64,000 nucleotides of DNA from Pempheris klunzingeri (GCF_042242105.1 NC_092016.1:12228501-12292500), one strand, 5' to 3'. Counted from the stretch's first letter, positions 1 through 13,070 are shown. Numbers and translations are program-made. Notes: generated by a model from the letters alone, not told the origin.

Positions 1-474
1 ACAGCCACTCACATAAATACACTAATGTTAATCTTAGTAGTTAAGAAGTGTCACTCTTTTGTGTGGAGAAAAGAAAGGAGCTGCTATCTATCCATCTCCA
101 TCAATATTATTTTTGTTAAATATCTGTGTTATGTAATTGGACTATTGTCTTTGTTGTTCGAGGAGTTTGAAGATAAGATTTACAAGAAGCTTATTTTTTC
201 CTGAAATGGAATTACATAAGAATTGACCTTAAGGAACGGGTTGCCTGCAATTTTACACAATCCCCAAACAGTACAAGGTACAGCAAAGCATGAAATATAG
301 TGGCACTTCAGCGGAGTTAGATCTTAAGTCACTCACAATTTCCACATTTTTGGGAGAAAAGGTTTGATAAGTGTAAAAATGAAGCAGAACTAGACACATG
401 GTTTCTTAAATCACAAATCAGCTTGTATTTCTTGCAATGCACTGAGTCCTCACACACTTTTGTTGTATTTGCAG
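1..474 (+). other. STRA6: STRA6 intron (partial)
   Basis: This stretch ends in a pyrimidine-containing tract and a TTTGCAG acceptor at 474, and the first recognisable STRA6 exon begins at 475. I see no coding exon, repeat or RNA gene in it. The upstream STRA6 exons, coding for the amino-terminal part, lie before the window. Confidence 0.7.
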
Positions 475-3400
475 AGAACTGGGTGATTCTGGGAGTGTTC
501 TACTACCCCGCACTATACTACCCTCTCCTGGCATGTGGCACTTTACATAATAAAGTTGGCTATGTACTCGGCAGCCTCTTGTCATGGACACACTTTGGTG
601 TCTTGGTCTGGCAGAAAATTGACTGTCCCAAAACACCTCTGGTAAGCAAATATTACCTTCAATACCACTATGAGTTCCAGTGCATCTCTAACTGCTTTCA
701 TGGGACAGCAATAGATTTATGAGGAATGGAGCGTTTCATATTGACTAAAAATGCCACTGGATTAATTGTCACTTTCTTTGTAATGTGTCATCTGTCTGAG
801 TTTTAAGGATTAAAGACAAAGCAGGTTTGTTCTGGTCTGGAAACCCATTGATTACCAAACAAAGCTGGTCTGTAGTGTATATAAGAGACGTGATTTGAAA
901 AGATGAATATCGGCTTGATTCGTGGACACATGGTTGGAGATTTAAAACTTATCCAGTCACAGATTTTTGCGCCGTGTCCACGTTGTTTGGGTTTTCTGTG
1001 CAATGAATGGCTACAACTCAAAACAATTAGTTCCACTGTCTGTTGGTCTTAATCAAGAGGCTTTGTCACAGTTAATCAGTTTAGTGTGTATGGGAGACAT
1101 CCAGGCTTTGGATGGTTTGCCTTTTTTTTTTAATAGGGGCATTGCCTGTCTTTTTATCCCACCATGAGTTGGCAGACACCAAATGCTACAGGGAACATTT
1201 GAGCTGATCTGCAAGACTGAGCTTAATCTCACGAAGACAATGGAATAGACTTTACTAAACATTCTATTTAGTATAATATTTCTTTGTAAACATGGAAAAG
1301 AAAGATTCCAGTATTTGGTTGATAATTTAAGCAGAAAGAATTTTCTCTGGCACTACATTTGGTCAGTGGAGGTTTCAGATTTGAGAGTTGGGGATCCCAT
1401 TTGGCCAATATACAACCTCCCATCACAACATACAAAGCCATTTGTGTCTGCTCTTTGTGTCAGTGCAATGTAGCTTTACCATGTGTTGCTAGTGTGTCAC
1501 TTCAAAACTTGCTAGGTGATTTACAGTCTTTTTTTTTTCCTTTGCAGATTCACAAACACTACTCCCTTTTCTCCAGCCTGCCCCAGATAGCTTGTTTGGC
1601 ATTCCTTAGTTTCCAGTATCCCCTTCTTCTATTCAAGGGCTTAAAGGGCAAAGAAAAGAACAATGCTACAGAGGTAAGTTTTGATCTGATCGTAGCTCCT
1701 CTGGCATGTCTACTTCAGGACAGTTGTACTATACAACCCTAATAGCATTACTTGTGTGGACTGCTTGCCTAACAAACTGGTTACAAATGTCAGTGTTGAT
1801 TAGTCGTCTACGTTCACATAAGCCTGAGCTATTAAAAAGAAAAAATGTCACTAAGACGCACATTTCTCCTGAATCTTGGCACGTGAGGAACCTTTATAAG
1901 CCGCCTGCTAATCAAGGGGCTTATCGTGCTCGTACAGTCTAGGCTGAGGGGAAAAAGTGAAGTCCAATGCAGCGTGCCAGTTGCCTAATCATTTTAAGAA
2001 GATTTGACGTAATTGGTTTATGTTATGTTCTTGATCAGATTATGAAAAGGTTGCCTTGTTTTTTCACTGAGGAGACACAATGCCGTGTTTATTTGATACT
2101 AATCGCAGCGTGGGTGTGACAAAGCTGGGGTGAGGCGATCGCCTGGAGTTTTACTCACTCCCCTTCCTCTCCTGCCCCCCACAGGAACATACATTACACC
2201 ATAAAGCTGCACAGATACAGAAACTTATTATAAGAAGGCTTATATTTTGAGCAATGCTTTTTTCCAACCTCATATTAATAATTACAAAATAAAGTTCAAG
2301 TTTTAACAGTGCTTAACATGAAATACTTCTAAAGGAGTTTAGGAATATGAAGATGTGACCTTAAAAGTCCAGTGAATTATTTAGCTTTGCCACACTATCC
2401 TAGTCTATTTACTGCCTACTGTTATCGTTTGGTTTCTTACATGAATGCTGTCAATTTTATACTAGGATCTTAGCAGCAGCTACTATAAAGACTATGTGAA
2501 GAAAATGCTCAAGAAGAAACCCACCAAAATCAGGTGAGAATTGTGACCGATTCTGAGTAACGTGCCTGATTTTCTGCATTGTTGCATGTTCTGTTCTGCT
2601 CTTGGCGTCTTTTCAAATAATAATATTATAAATAAATAATATTTATAATATAATAACTTGTTTGCATCCCTTGTAGCCCAGTCTACATTTTGCCGTAGGT
2701 CCTTGATTTATCTTTTTATTCAAAATGAATACTTTTATTCGAGGAAAATGATGTGCAAAATAAATCTGTTACACTAGAAATATCAATGATGGTGGCAGGG
2801 AGACTATCTAGAGGAAAATGTTTCCTAATCTCAGCAATTCATTGATGTTTGGTGTAAATTTGTGCCTGTTTCCCTTTCACATCAGCACATCGAGCACACA
2901 GACGCCCAAGCTTCCACAAAGAATAATTGATGCTGTGAAGTCATACATTTATACACCAGAGGAAGGTAAATATGTCTTCTCTGTCTTATGTTATTTCTGG
3001 TTATCCCCTGTTAAATTATTAAAACACTTTACTCTTTATTTCAAACAGCTTTCCGTTTTCCACCAAAGTTGGCGATCTCCGGTGTGGTGTCATTTATAAC
3101 CCTGTATCAGGTAACAACCACATCATCTACTGTTACACTTTAGAATAAAAAAAAAATCCATAACATAGTGCATAAGGACAAAATGATAATCACACACTGA
3201 ATGTTGTATGTGCAACTCGGCTTTAGACAAAACGTTAATGCCTAGTCCACTATTCATACTCAAACAACCATCACCGACCTTGGCTTAATAACTTTTTTAA
3301 TAACTTTGGAAGATTACATTTTACACTGTTGTTTCTGCAGGAACTCTGTACTACTCTTTAAAGGGAATTAATAAATATCCTTGTGTATCCAATGTGCTTG

Positions 3401-6400
3401 TTTTTGTAGGTGGGTCTTCTACTGATCTCTGCAGTGGTGCCATCTCTCCAGACTGCCCGTTCAGGAGTCGATGAGGACATTGCCAACGTTTTAGCTGGCT
3501 TCAAGATTGTGCTGTCTCCAGACAAACATGAAGTGGTCAGAATAGTGGTTTATTACATGTGGTGTGTAGAAGGTGAGTGAAACCAGAGAACAGCAGCAGC
3601 CAGTGCATTCTTTTAAAGCTATAGTAATATAACGTGTTAATTGGGAATGAATGGGAGGATCCCAGAGTAAGCAAACTGAGTGGCATGTGCTCTTTGTCCT
3701 GCAGTGTGCTATATCTCAGCGATGACCCTGTCTGGTTTGGTCAACCTGGCTATGCTCATGAGGTCCATGGTTCTGCATCGGTAGGTGTGAGAAAAGAACA
3801 GTATAATAGCTTTTTAATTTTTTCCTATTTTTCCATTCTCTTCCTAAACTTTCAAAGAATTGTGAGCATCACATTCTGGCTCCCTCATTATAATGGGATG
3901 GTTCACACGACAGTTATTATAACATAATGGAGTGCTAATCATCTAGACAGGCAGAATAGCATTCGCTCTGGGTTAACTGCTGCTAGAATTGAAAATGGCC
4001 ATTAAGATAAGAAATGAAATACTGTGCCATTACCATAAATTATGTGTTATTAAAAGAAATGTCTTTGTCGGGTATTGAATTGCATTTCAACCAGATCTCA
4101 CGCTAAATGACCTCTCTAAATTACTATGTTATTTGTATACTTTCTGATGAATCAGTTCATGTATTACATAGTGCTGCATTGTCTTGATTGTGTTTTTGCT
4201 TCTCCAGGTCAAACCTGAAGGGACTGTACAGAGGAGATATCTATAATGTTTACAACTGCCAGAGAAACATCAGGGCTTCCCGGCCAGCACTGGTCTGCTG
4301 GATGGGATTCACCAGCTTCACGGCAGCTCACATCTTCATTGGTACGGTCACATACTGAATACTAAAGGAAAAGAGTACAGATCATCCTGATCATTATTTT
4401 AAACAGTATGATCAGTATTATTAGTATAGCCACAGTATTGTACAGCACTATTGTTATAGTTTATAGCTTTTTTTGGGATCTCTTGGTTTTTTCTTCACTT
4501 CAGAAATGCTGCTAAACCTCAGATTTTGTGCATCATATGGATTGTTGAGTACATTTGAATACAGTACTGCACCTCTAAATAAATGGATGTGTCTGCACAT
4601 TAGATGGCAGCATAACAGTAATGGCACATAAAAAAAGATTCTCATTTAGGCTCAGCCACCCATTCCATTTTAACATTTCACGCCATATTATTAGTACTCG
4701 GTCTTCACAGTATCAATGCATCTTTCTAGCAACAGAAACTCGGCGAGAATGAAGATTTGTCAGGGTTTTATGTGTGCTTTTGCTGTGATATGAGGGAGGA
4801 GCGAGTATGTAGTGTGTATTTGTTGGATGCCTGTCAGGATGTAAGCGCTGAGGCCCTGAAGCTCTGATCTCTCCCCTGCAGCCATGATGATTCAGACCAT
4901 GGTATTCTTCCTCTGCCTTTTGATCGCTGTCTTCCTCATTATCATACCTGTCCTGCATGGACAGAATCTGATCCTCTTTCAGATCCTGTTGAGCATGTGG
5001 TAAGCATCGTCACATCTTTCACTCATTAAACTTCACTGTCTGCAGACCACCCGACTAAGGCATAATTCCCTGCTGTAACATTCCTGCTGTCATGTGAAAA
5101 CCTTTTGACTTCAGTTTTAGTTCATTTTAATGTAAAAAATGCATGTTGGTCAGTGTAGAATTGAGGCTGCTTTCTTTTTCTTGGAACGGTTTTCTATTAA
5201 CAGCAACAACACGCTCAGTGAATGGCTTAAGATCATTAGTGATGGCATAGATCATGATATTATTACGTCAGTTACAATACAAAATGGGGTTTGTACTTTC
5301 TGTCTTGTATTGCTGCAGAAGATGTTTGATTGTTGATTTTTGCTCTTTCAGGCCTTTCTGGCTGATGATTCTCTTGGCTGTGTTGATTCAGCACATCACT
5401 GGCAGGTTTTGCTTCATCAAAAAAACAGCAGGCACACGCGACCTTGACAACAGGTCATTCCCTTTATTTCTCTCATGTGTTCACTTATGGTTCTAAGTTT
5501 TTTACAGTCAGATAATTACAGCATAGTCCTGTGTGGTTGATGCATCCCATCCCACCTTGCAGGGGTAATCTGTTCCTGCTGACGTACCTGCTGTTCCCCG
5601 TCAATGTTCTGATCGGGGTTCTACTGGCACTGTGGCGCATGATCATCACAGCCCTGTTCAACATTGTCCACATGGGACGCCTGGATATCAGCCTTCTTAA
5701 CCGCAATGTTGAGGCTTTCGACCCAGGTGAGCCTGATGTTCTTTATTCCGCACAGATGGTGATCATCGCAGCCATAATGTTACTTTCTGGTATGCTGACC
5801 AGGCCAAAGCATCAGATCAAGGTCAATGCCAGCTACATCAAAAATATATCTTCATATAATAGACAGACGGCGCCTTTGCTGTTTCACCTGCAAAAATGAG
5901 TTGGTCTCTACAAAGGTAAAAGCACGGGCTCTATTATGTGTGTTCAGATACAAAATGACGACAAGACATGCCAGGGAATTTGATGCCTTGGACTTCATTG
6001 TTCAATTATGTTTTACATTTTCCTACAGTTTTTCTGTTCTTAGCTCAGACACACTATTAACATATTCATTGGTATTAACATCATGCTTTTACCTTTGTAG
6101 ATGCCACTGTGCTTTTTTTTTACTCTCTCTGTGGAGGCTTAAAGAGAAGCAATTTTCTATGAGCAAATGCACTTTTGATGACCCCACTTAGAGGCCAGAA
6201 ATGCGTATCCTATCCACTTTACCTTGCTAGAAGCTCACTGCAGCTCGAATGATATCTGTATTCTGCGCAGTGCACGGGACTGTAATTGCACACTGATCTC
6301 TGAAATGGCTGCAGATTTAAGACATCTGTTGTCAGGAAAAGCAGGTGGTTTAAAAAAAAAAAAAGTGTGATTGTATGGCAATTATGTGTGATTGCCTCAA

Positions 6401-8401
6401 AGCCAACATGGGGTGCAGTCCTATGTGTTTATTGCTTTTGCCCAGTCAGAGTGATCGCCCCTCCCTGTGTCTGTCTGCAGCCTACCGCTGCTATGCTCAT
6501 TATCTGAAGATTGAGGTGAGCCAGTCTCACCCGGTGATGAAGGCCTTCTGCGGGATGCTGCTGCAGTCTGTGGGCCAGGAGAGCAATGCTGCACAGAGGT
6601 CACGGGACGCTGAAGAGGGTCTGTACTAAACTCACACCATAGTCAACACTCTTACTTTCTAATTTCCCATGTGCTAATGATTTAGCTCAGATGAGTGCAT
6701 GATTTGATACTATGGGTTTAAAGGACAAGGTTGGTGTTTTTCTATGATGCTCTTATTGGCAATATGGAAAGACCAAAACCACCTATACATTAGTCCTTCT
6801 CCTAATACTTTCTGACTTCCCTACTCAGTCTGTGACACTTAAACCCAAGCACTTTCATTCCTACTGAAGATGCAAACATTTTAAAACTTGCCATATGTGT
6901 AATTCAATTTTTAAAAAGGATAATAACTTCCTAAGAGCTATGCTCTGCAGTTTTTAGTAAACGTTACTCTAACAAAAGTAAATAGTTGATTTTTCAGTCA
7001 CAGATTAATACGCATTTTGTGCTCAGTGAGTATTTACAGCAGCAGGTTACAGGATCAAGTATGTGGAATTGATGGTAATAAAGGAACACATCAAATAGAG
7101 CACAATGTGACTCACTGATGTTCTTAATGGGTTTTGGAGGTCTATGGCACAGATGGGTATGCTATATCAGACTTAAACAACATAGATAATAATTGTTAGT
7201 AAGGGTCAATTGATTGTTGGTTTTGATCCTTTAATGACAATAAGAAAAATATAGTATGTGGCCAGTCATATCCTCTAAAGTCAGTGTGGCGTCTTTAATT
7301 TCTCCAGGGAAGTTCAGAATTCAGTAGTAGGTCACTGTAACACATAATCAGATCATAGCACTGTCTTGCACGCTCGGAAGAAATGAAAGCTTAGCGGTTC
7401 TGATTTAATATGTCAAGATCAAATTGAGTTTCACGGTGGAATAATTTACAGTCCTTCTGCTGCTGTTAATCAAATCTGGTATAAACTAATCAGCTGTCCT
7501 TATGGCGTGCCCACACTCACCGGATCCCTCAGCCTCTGTCACCAGGAGGCAATGTAGTCCTATGGGCCGCCATTATACTTATTATTCAGAAGAAACCAAT
7601 GTTGGTGCTTACCCAGTGATGGCACTGACTCAAACAGGAGGTGAGAGACAGTCGCCTACACCTGTGGTGACAAGAGGATGTGCGTTACAGTGAAAAATTA
7701 GCAAGAAAATGCATCAGGCTTTATTGGTTGTTATGGAATCCATCTCTGCCTGGTTACTTAGCCGCAAGTGACTCCAATTACAAATGTGCAGTGGAGATGT
7801 TGCTTGTTTGTATCCAGAGAACAATGCATTATCAGGAACAATCTATTGTATTCCAAAGATTAGTTCTCGAGTAGCTGATTACACAGATGAGCTACGCTAA
7901 TTGCCTGTTTTATATTCATGCAGCCCAAGGGGCTTAAGCTTTCAGTATGTTAATGGAAGCCCAATATGCTCCTACCATGCTTAGAGGATCAGAATATGAT
8001 TGCTTTCTATTATTACTCTTTTTGTAGTATCTAGCTGGTCCTGGGTGGCCTTCAAAAGAGTCTTTTCCCGTTGCAGTTAAGATAACAAAAAAAAGGTTAT
8101 CTATTCTTACTATGTGTATATGACATACCATCGGTGCTATCATGATGTCTCAATGTCCTCAGGGATCCAGCTGGTCCACCAGGAGAAGAAACAGCACAAA
8201 GTGTCCAGTGCCAAGAGGGCCCGCAGGCACTGGCAGCTCCTCTACACCCTGGTCAACAACCCCTCCCTGGTGGGCACCAGGAAGCACTTCCAGCGTCAGA
8301 CCGCAGACAGCTTTCTGAACGGAAGCCTCAACCGCAGCGCCAAGGAGGGGAGCAAAAAGGAGGCAGCAACCAAGGAGGCAGAGGCTGCTGCCAGCAACTA
8401 A
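475..8401 (+). CDS. STRA6: STRA6, receptor for retinol uptake (3' part, 13 exons)
   Basis: STRA6 is the plasma-membrane receptor that takes retinol from retinol-binding protein and passes it into the cell. Exons read 475-641, 1548-1673, 2466-2533, 2886-2965, 3049-3110, 3410-3572, 3705-3780, 4208-4341, 4882-4999, 5352-5453, 5563-5726, 6481-6618 and 8163-8401. They give about 544 residues; roughly the first 150 residues lie upstream of the window. Family-typical stretches include [24 protein letters not shown] and [16 protein letters not shown]. Several hydrophobic membrane helices are visible, for example in the exons at 4882 and 5563. The last exon codes a basic helix followed by YTLV near 8243, matching the region of the human phosphotyrosine motif, and then a Lys/Glu/Ala-rich end. 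The amino-terminal Met is not visible. The donor after 6618 (GTCTGT) is weak, but the reading frame continues correctly into the next exon. STRA6 runs tail-to-tail with ISLR2. Confidence 0.95.
6619..8162 (+). other. STRA6: last STRA6 intron
   Basis: This 1.5 kb intron lies between the penultimate exon and the terminal exon. I see no coding exon, no RNA gene and no clear transposon in it. Short open frames here have no splice support and look like chance. Confidence 0.6.
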
Positions 8402-8651
8402 GCATGAATGTGACCCTGATTAAGGCTTGGCTGCAAAGTCTGTTTAGGTTTTGGGAAAATTCTACAGTGATGTTATTGGTCCATACCTACTGGAGATGTG
8501 TCTGCATCTGGTGAAATAAGTGCACTTATAGTCCGGTGCCACATGTAGAGTTATTCACCAAGCCTCTCCTGACTGGAGACTGTGTCCACTTTACGCTCTT
8601 GTGTTCCCCTGGTTGTTTATTTGTGAGGGCCACAGTCTCCAGCCTGATGGA

Positions 8652-8663
8652 GGGGGGGGGGGG
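8652..8663 (+). repeat. run of 12 G in the STRA6 3' UTR
   Basis: An uninterrupted run of twelve G residues lies about 250 bp after the STRA6 stop codon, in the predicted 3' untranslated region. Length errors are common in such tracts. Confidence 0.9.
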
Positions 8664-8931
8664 CTTGTGACCTCCCACCTGAACACACTCATTATGTGTC
8701 ATTTTCAACACGTTTATGTGCTTATTTTGGGACAGCACTAGTTTGCTTTATGTTTCAGCCTGTAGCTTAATCACATCTGTTTTCCAATATGTCCTGTAGT
8801 GCAGATAATGCAGATTTGTAGTTACCCAAACTAAACACATGGATGTGCGATCCACTGAAGCTCCCTGGGGGTATGACTGTGTAGAACATTATTTATGAAT
8901 TTACAGAATGAGCTGTGTTCATAGACTGGGT

Positions 8932-8937
8932 AATAAA
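8932..8937 (+). promoter_or_regulatory. STRA6: STRA6 poly(A) signal
   Basis: A canonical AATAAA lies 531 bp after the STRA6 stop, in AT-rich sequence. It is the first good signal on this strand after the stop, so the 3' UTR is probably about 550 nt. Confidence 0.6.
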
Positions 8938-8959
8938 TTTCTTTTTTAATTATACACAT

Positions 8960-10916
8960 TTTTGTGTAATGAACAATAACCTGTGGAATAGGAACAACCA
9001 GAGAAATCCAACTGTATTTTCTGTTTTATTTGTAGATCTTTAAAGCCAAAACCACTTGCTGCTACCAGCGTTTTCTTACTGTTGTCAAAACTCTTTTCTG
9101 GTTTCTGATATTCATCAACATTACACTGTTTGTCTCTGTATTTACATTTACATGCTGACTTTTAAGTGAAAACAGGAACACCAGAATTGTCCTTCTGATT
9201 ATTATGAAAATAAAACGGAAACAAAAGTTTTCTTTTTTCCCCCAATCATTTATATGATTATTAGAATATTTAATTCTAGAGTAGTTAATTTGGGGTCCAA
9301 ATGCACAGCGTGAAGCTGTTGTGTTGAGCGAAATGAAATGAATTGGACAAAAATGAAGACAAAGGGGAGGCTTTGTGTTGATCAGCGCTTTCAAACGCAG
9401 CAGATTTTTTTTTCTTCTGCATAAACACTCCCAACAATCTCAGAGCCTGTCCATTTTTTTTCATCTTTTGTTAGAAAAGACTGCCTAACAAAGACATCGA
9501 ACAGAGTTCCATTAAATAAAAAGGCACCAAAAGAAGAAAACGCATGAAAATGAAGCTTGATTTCAAGCTTAAACTGGTGGAATGAAACCCTCGGCCTAAT
9601 AGTCTGATTGCATGTCTCTTTTTAAAAATCCTTTCAGGCAACATTTTAAACAAATAATGTTTCACGATTTTTTTTTTTTGCCTCTGCATCTAAATCCGCA
9701 AAGTCAATGACAAATCCCGCAAATCGTCTGTATAGTTTCATGTTTTATTAATTCCACTTACAGAAAATTATATCAAAAAATCTCAAAAGGTCACTGGCTT
9801 TTTCGTTTCGTTTTACAACAGTTCACAAAAACTCACTATATGCATCAAATTACAAGACAGTGAAGCCGCCAGACGCTCACTTGCACCCTTTTAGTTGAGG
9901 CTTCATAGAAACTTACTTACCGTAGTAAAAAAAAAGAATAATTCTTAATCCACATGGCTTTACATCACAAGCTGACAGTAACACCTAAAGTCCTCTAGAC
10001 TACACTAATAAAAACCACACAAGGAAATACGTGTGACATGCCATGGACACGTTCATTGGAAAAGCGAGAGTAGAGCAAGCACCCGTAGATTAAGAGGTTA
10101 ACATTTTTAAAGCCTTACATCTTGTTGGTAAATAACCTGGGTCGAGCACAACACATTTGGAGGTTACATTTCCCCTTTTGGACTCACAGGACAGCGGGCA
10201 GGTCAGGCGCAATAACGCCGAGACCGAATATCTGCATTTACAAAGCATTTTAATCACATGGCATCGTCCGGATCTGCGGCTTCAGCTGCACGAACGGGTC
10301 AAAGGGAGAGCGACGGTGAGCAGAGCCCTAAAAAGACAAGTCAACCGGCTGGTGTTAAACGACGCTCAGCCACGGACGCACACGGCTTAGAAAGAGCAAT
10401 TGGTCCCTGATGTCAGTTTCTTTAAAATGGCTTAAAAACAAATGGCTGTTTTTGCACATCTAGTTGTGTCTTTGTTGTTTTCTGTGCTCTTCAGATTGGT
10501 GATTGCATTTTTATTATTATTTTTTTAAAAATATCATTTTCGCCTCCACGTTTGCACAATTTTGCGCACATGCCCGTCCGCGTCTGTCCTGCAGAAAAAG
10601 GGGGACGTTTTGCAGGTTTTCCTGTCAGTTTCGAGGTCTGATAAACTGTAGAAAGTTGTGCTTGCTGTGTAAACGTCTGTGTTTGTTGCTTTAACCTTAC
10701 GGCAGACTACAAATGTCACATGAATCAAGTCACGATCTCAGGTGATTGACGGAGTACTTTCTGAGGTAAAAAATGAAAAGATCCACCCTTTTTTTTTTTT
10801 TTTAGCAGAACACATAGTTTTTTAAAAGTGTAGTATTGGTGGGTGAGTTACCTGCTTGGATGTAGGCTACTTTAAAGTAAAATATTTTACAATATCATCG
10901 CAGGCATCAGCGGAAC
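8960..10916. other. intergenic DNA and ISLR2 3' UTR
   Basis: STRA6 (+) and ISLR2 (-) converge here. On the minus strand an AATAAA (744-749 of the 9 kb block, that is 9744-9749) would end an ISLR2 3' UTR of about 1.17 kb. Between 8960 and 9740 I see AT-rich DNA without a gene or a recognisable repeat. Open frames in this stretch are short and have no family similarity that I can see. Confidence 0.5.
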
Positions 10917-13061
10917 TCAGCGGCTTGGCTGCTTGTAGTTGCCGTTGATCTCCTCCGAGATGTTGACTGCCTCTGCTCCCAGCGGTAACCTGTCACTGTA
11001 CTCCGAGCCCACTTCAAACTCCTCCGGGTTGGTTTTGGACGAGGATCCGGGGATGGACTCTGTCACCACGCTCCCCTCGGCCTCCCCCTCCCCGTCTCCT
11101 TCCTCTCCCTCGGCCTCTCCCTCCCCCTCGCCTAGCTCGCTGGGGTTGAAGGTTTTCTCTGACTCCACAAAAGACGCCCTGGGATCAAAATCTCCAGCCA
11201 TTTGTTTCTCCATCTGATCCGGATTCTGAGCCTTCATGATCAGCTTGTAGGTCTTCCCCTGGTACTTGTATAACAAATGGCAGCAGGTGGCACCCAGTAA
11301 TGGCACGGTGGCCAGACCCAAGAGGAAAATGCTGACAACCACGATGATGAGCAGGGAGGGGATCTTCTTTCTAGTTGTGAAGACCACTTGGACTTGGCAG
11401 TCCTGCCCCCCATAGGTGAGACACAGTGTGTAATTGGTGCCAGGCTGTAAACCATGGAAGCGGTAGGCATTAACCCCCTCCTCTATGTTGGACCACTGAA
11501 CCATGGAGTGTCCATTACCTGTATTTATGCAGAGGTAGAGCATGTCCAGGGTGGCTTTACTGGACGAGGACTGGTACAAACCCAAGACCTCTTTATTCAC
11601 TGTTTCCTGGTTTTCACTTTGACTGAGATGAAGGTTAGATTTGCTGCTGGGAAGCTGCAGCGGATTCAGCTGCACTTTGGCCTCCGTCTCCGACACTTCT
11701 AACGCAATAACACCAAAATCAAAAGTGTACTGCTTCAGGTCTTCCAAGCTCAGGTTGAAGGCATGGTTGGAGATGTATTCGCTGCTGTCTCTCACGCCGC
11801 ACTTGCTTGCAAAGGTGGGGTCCTTTGAAGCGCCACCGACCTGCTCAGTGTCGTCGTGTTTGTCTGACGAGCCCTCAGGATGGCCCTTTGTCTTTTCGTC
11901 AGGCTTGGCCCAGTTGTTCACATTGTTTGTAGAGATCTTGGGCTCTGCGGGCTTCTTAAAAGAAGGGCGGATTTTGTCCACCGTAGAATCGAGCTTTGAG
12001 TTGCCGGCATGTTTTTGGGTGCCAGCCACAGCCACTTTAACACTGCTCTCCGCCTTGCCTAAATCATTCACCGCAGAGCAGCTGTAATTTCCATCTTCCT
12101 TTTTACTCATACGAGGGATGATGAGAGTGCCATTCATAAAGACGAGGAATCGATTGTTGGTTGTTTTATCATTAATTGGCAAATCATTTATCTCTCCAGT
12201 AGAGGGCAAGGGGAACAGATAATTCTGATTTCCTGCAGTCACCTCCCAGATGACCTGTGGCGTGGGACTCCCTCTGGTCACACAATTTAAGATGACCATG
12301 AAACCCTCGTAGACCTCTGTGTTCTCCGTGTTGGGCTGGGAGATTATCGTGACAGTGGGAGCCTCACAGTCCAGTTTAGGAATCATTGCAACCATTGTGC
12401 CCTTCAGGTGTTCAGGGGCCTCACATAAAGTTAAATTTGGCTCGGGGACAGAAATCTTAGTTGTTGCGATCCAGTCCCTCAGCCAGTCCAGGCTGCAGGA
12501 GCATGTGAAGGGGTTGTTAAAAATCTGAAGGTGGGACATGGAGGAGAGAGCACTGAAGGTGCCCTGCACAATGGTGGTAAACTTGTTGTTGTTGATGCGC
12601 AGCGACCTCAGGTCCTTCAGAGTTGAAAAGGCATCCTTTGGCAGGTTCACCATCTCATTGTTGTTCATTTTCAGAAGCTGCAGGGCTGTGAGGTTGTGCA
12701 GATCCTCCCATGGAAAGTACACAATTTTATTGTAGCTTATGTCCAGGTTGCGGAGCTGAATCAGAGGGGCCAAGGTGTCCCTCTCTATGGTGACTATCTC
12801 ATTGTGGGCCAGCCAGAGAGAGGTGACCTGTGTGATATTGATGAAGCTTTTACTTTTCAGTAATTTGATCTTATTGGCAGAAAGGCTCACGGTGGTAACG
12901 TTGGAGGGGAGACCCACGGGTACCTCCAGCAGGTCTTTGTAAGCACAATCAGCAAACTGGTGGGCAAATTTATCCTGGCAGCTGCAAAGCTGTGGACAGC
13001 ACTGCACTATGCCAACCACGGTAGTCCACAAGGCAAGGAGCTGCAGGAGCCGTCTCGCCAT
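10917..13061 (-). CDS. ISLR2: ISLR2, LRR/Ig transmembrane protein, single coding exon
   Basis: ISLR2 (Linx) is a neuronal cell-surface protein involved in axon extension and guidance. I start at the ATG at 13061 (MARRLLQL), giving 714 residues. The open frame extends five codons further, but only to a TTG, and a splice acceptor (TTTGCAG) sits nine bases before the ATG. Order of parts: signal peptide about 1-20; cysteine cap CCPQLCSC; about five leucine-rich repeats (51-170); a C-terminal cap with FTCSC; one Ig domain with Cys in ILNCV and YSCSAV; an FN3-like membrane-proximal region; a membrane helix (LLIIVVVSIFLLGLATVPLL); and an acidic cytoplasmic tail with Gly/Glu repeats. Human ISLR2 is 745 residues, so the length fits. 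The coding region lies in one exon, as in mammals, with a non-coding exon upstream. Neighbourhood to STRA6 and SEMA7A agrees with the human order. Confidence 0.95.
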   Translation of the reverse strand: MARRLLQLLALWTTVVGIVQCCPQLCSCQDKFAHQFADCAYKDLLEVPVGLPSNVTTVSLSANKIKLLKSKSFINITQVTSLWLAHNEIVTIERDTLAPLIQLRNLDISYNKIVYFPWEDLHNLTALQLLKMNNNEMVNLPKDAFSTLKDLRSLRINNNKFTTIVQGTFSALSSMSHLQIFNNPFTCSCSLDWLRDWIATTKISVPEPNLTLCEAPEHLKGTMVAMIPKLDCEAPTVTIISQPNTENTEVYEGFMVILNCVTRGSPTPQVIWEVTAGNQNYLFPLPSTGEINDLPINDKTTNNRFLVFMNGTLIIPRMSKKEDGNYSCSAVNDLGKAESSVKVAVAGTQKHAGNSKLDSTVDKIRPSFKKPAEPKISTNNVNNWAKPDEKTKGHPEGSSDKHDDTEQVGGASKDPTFASKCGVRDSSEYISNHAFNLSLEDLKQYTFDFGVIALEVSETEAKVQLNPLQLPSSKSNLHLSQSENQETVNKEVLGLYQSSSSKATLDMLYLCINTGNGHSMVQWSNIEEGVNAYRFHGLQPGTNYTLCLTYGGQDCQVQVVFTTRKKIPSLLIIVVVSIFLLGLATVPLLGATCCHLLYKYQGKTYKLIMKAQNPDQMEKQMAGDFDPRASFVESEKTFNPSELGEGEGEAEGEEGDGEGEAEGSVVTESIPGSSSKTNPEEFEVGSEYSDRLPLGAEAVNISEEINGNYKQPSR

Positions 13062-13070
13062 TTTCTGCTC

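Noticed and set aside
5727-5899. Open frame continuing past the STRA6 exon ending at 5726
   Set aside because: The donor CCCAG|GTGAGCC is strong, and the next exon at 6481 continues the family sequence in phase. The extension is intron.
10939-11217. 92-codon plus-strand Ser/Pro-rich open frame
   Set aside because: It is the reverse reading of the acidic ISLR2 tail repeat.
11641-12087. 148-codon plus-strand open frame
   Set aside because: It lies entirely antisense to the ISLR2 coding exon and has no recognisable domain. It is a shadow of the codon pattern on the other strand.
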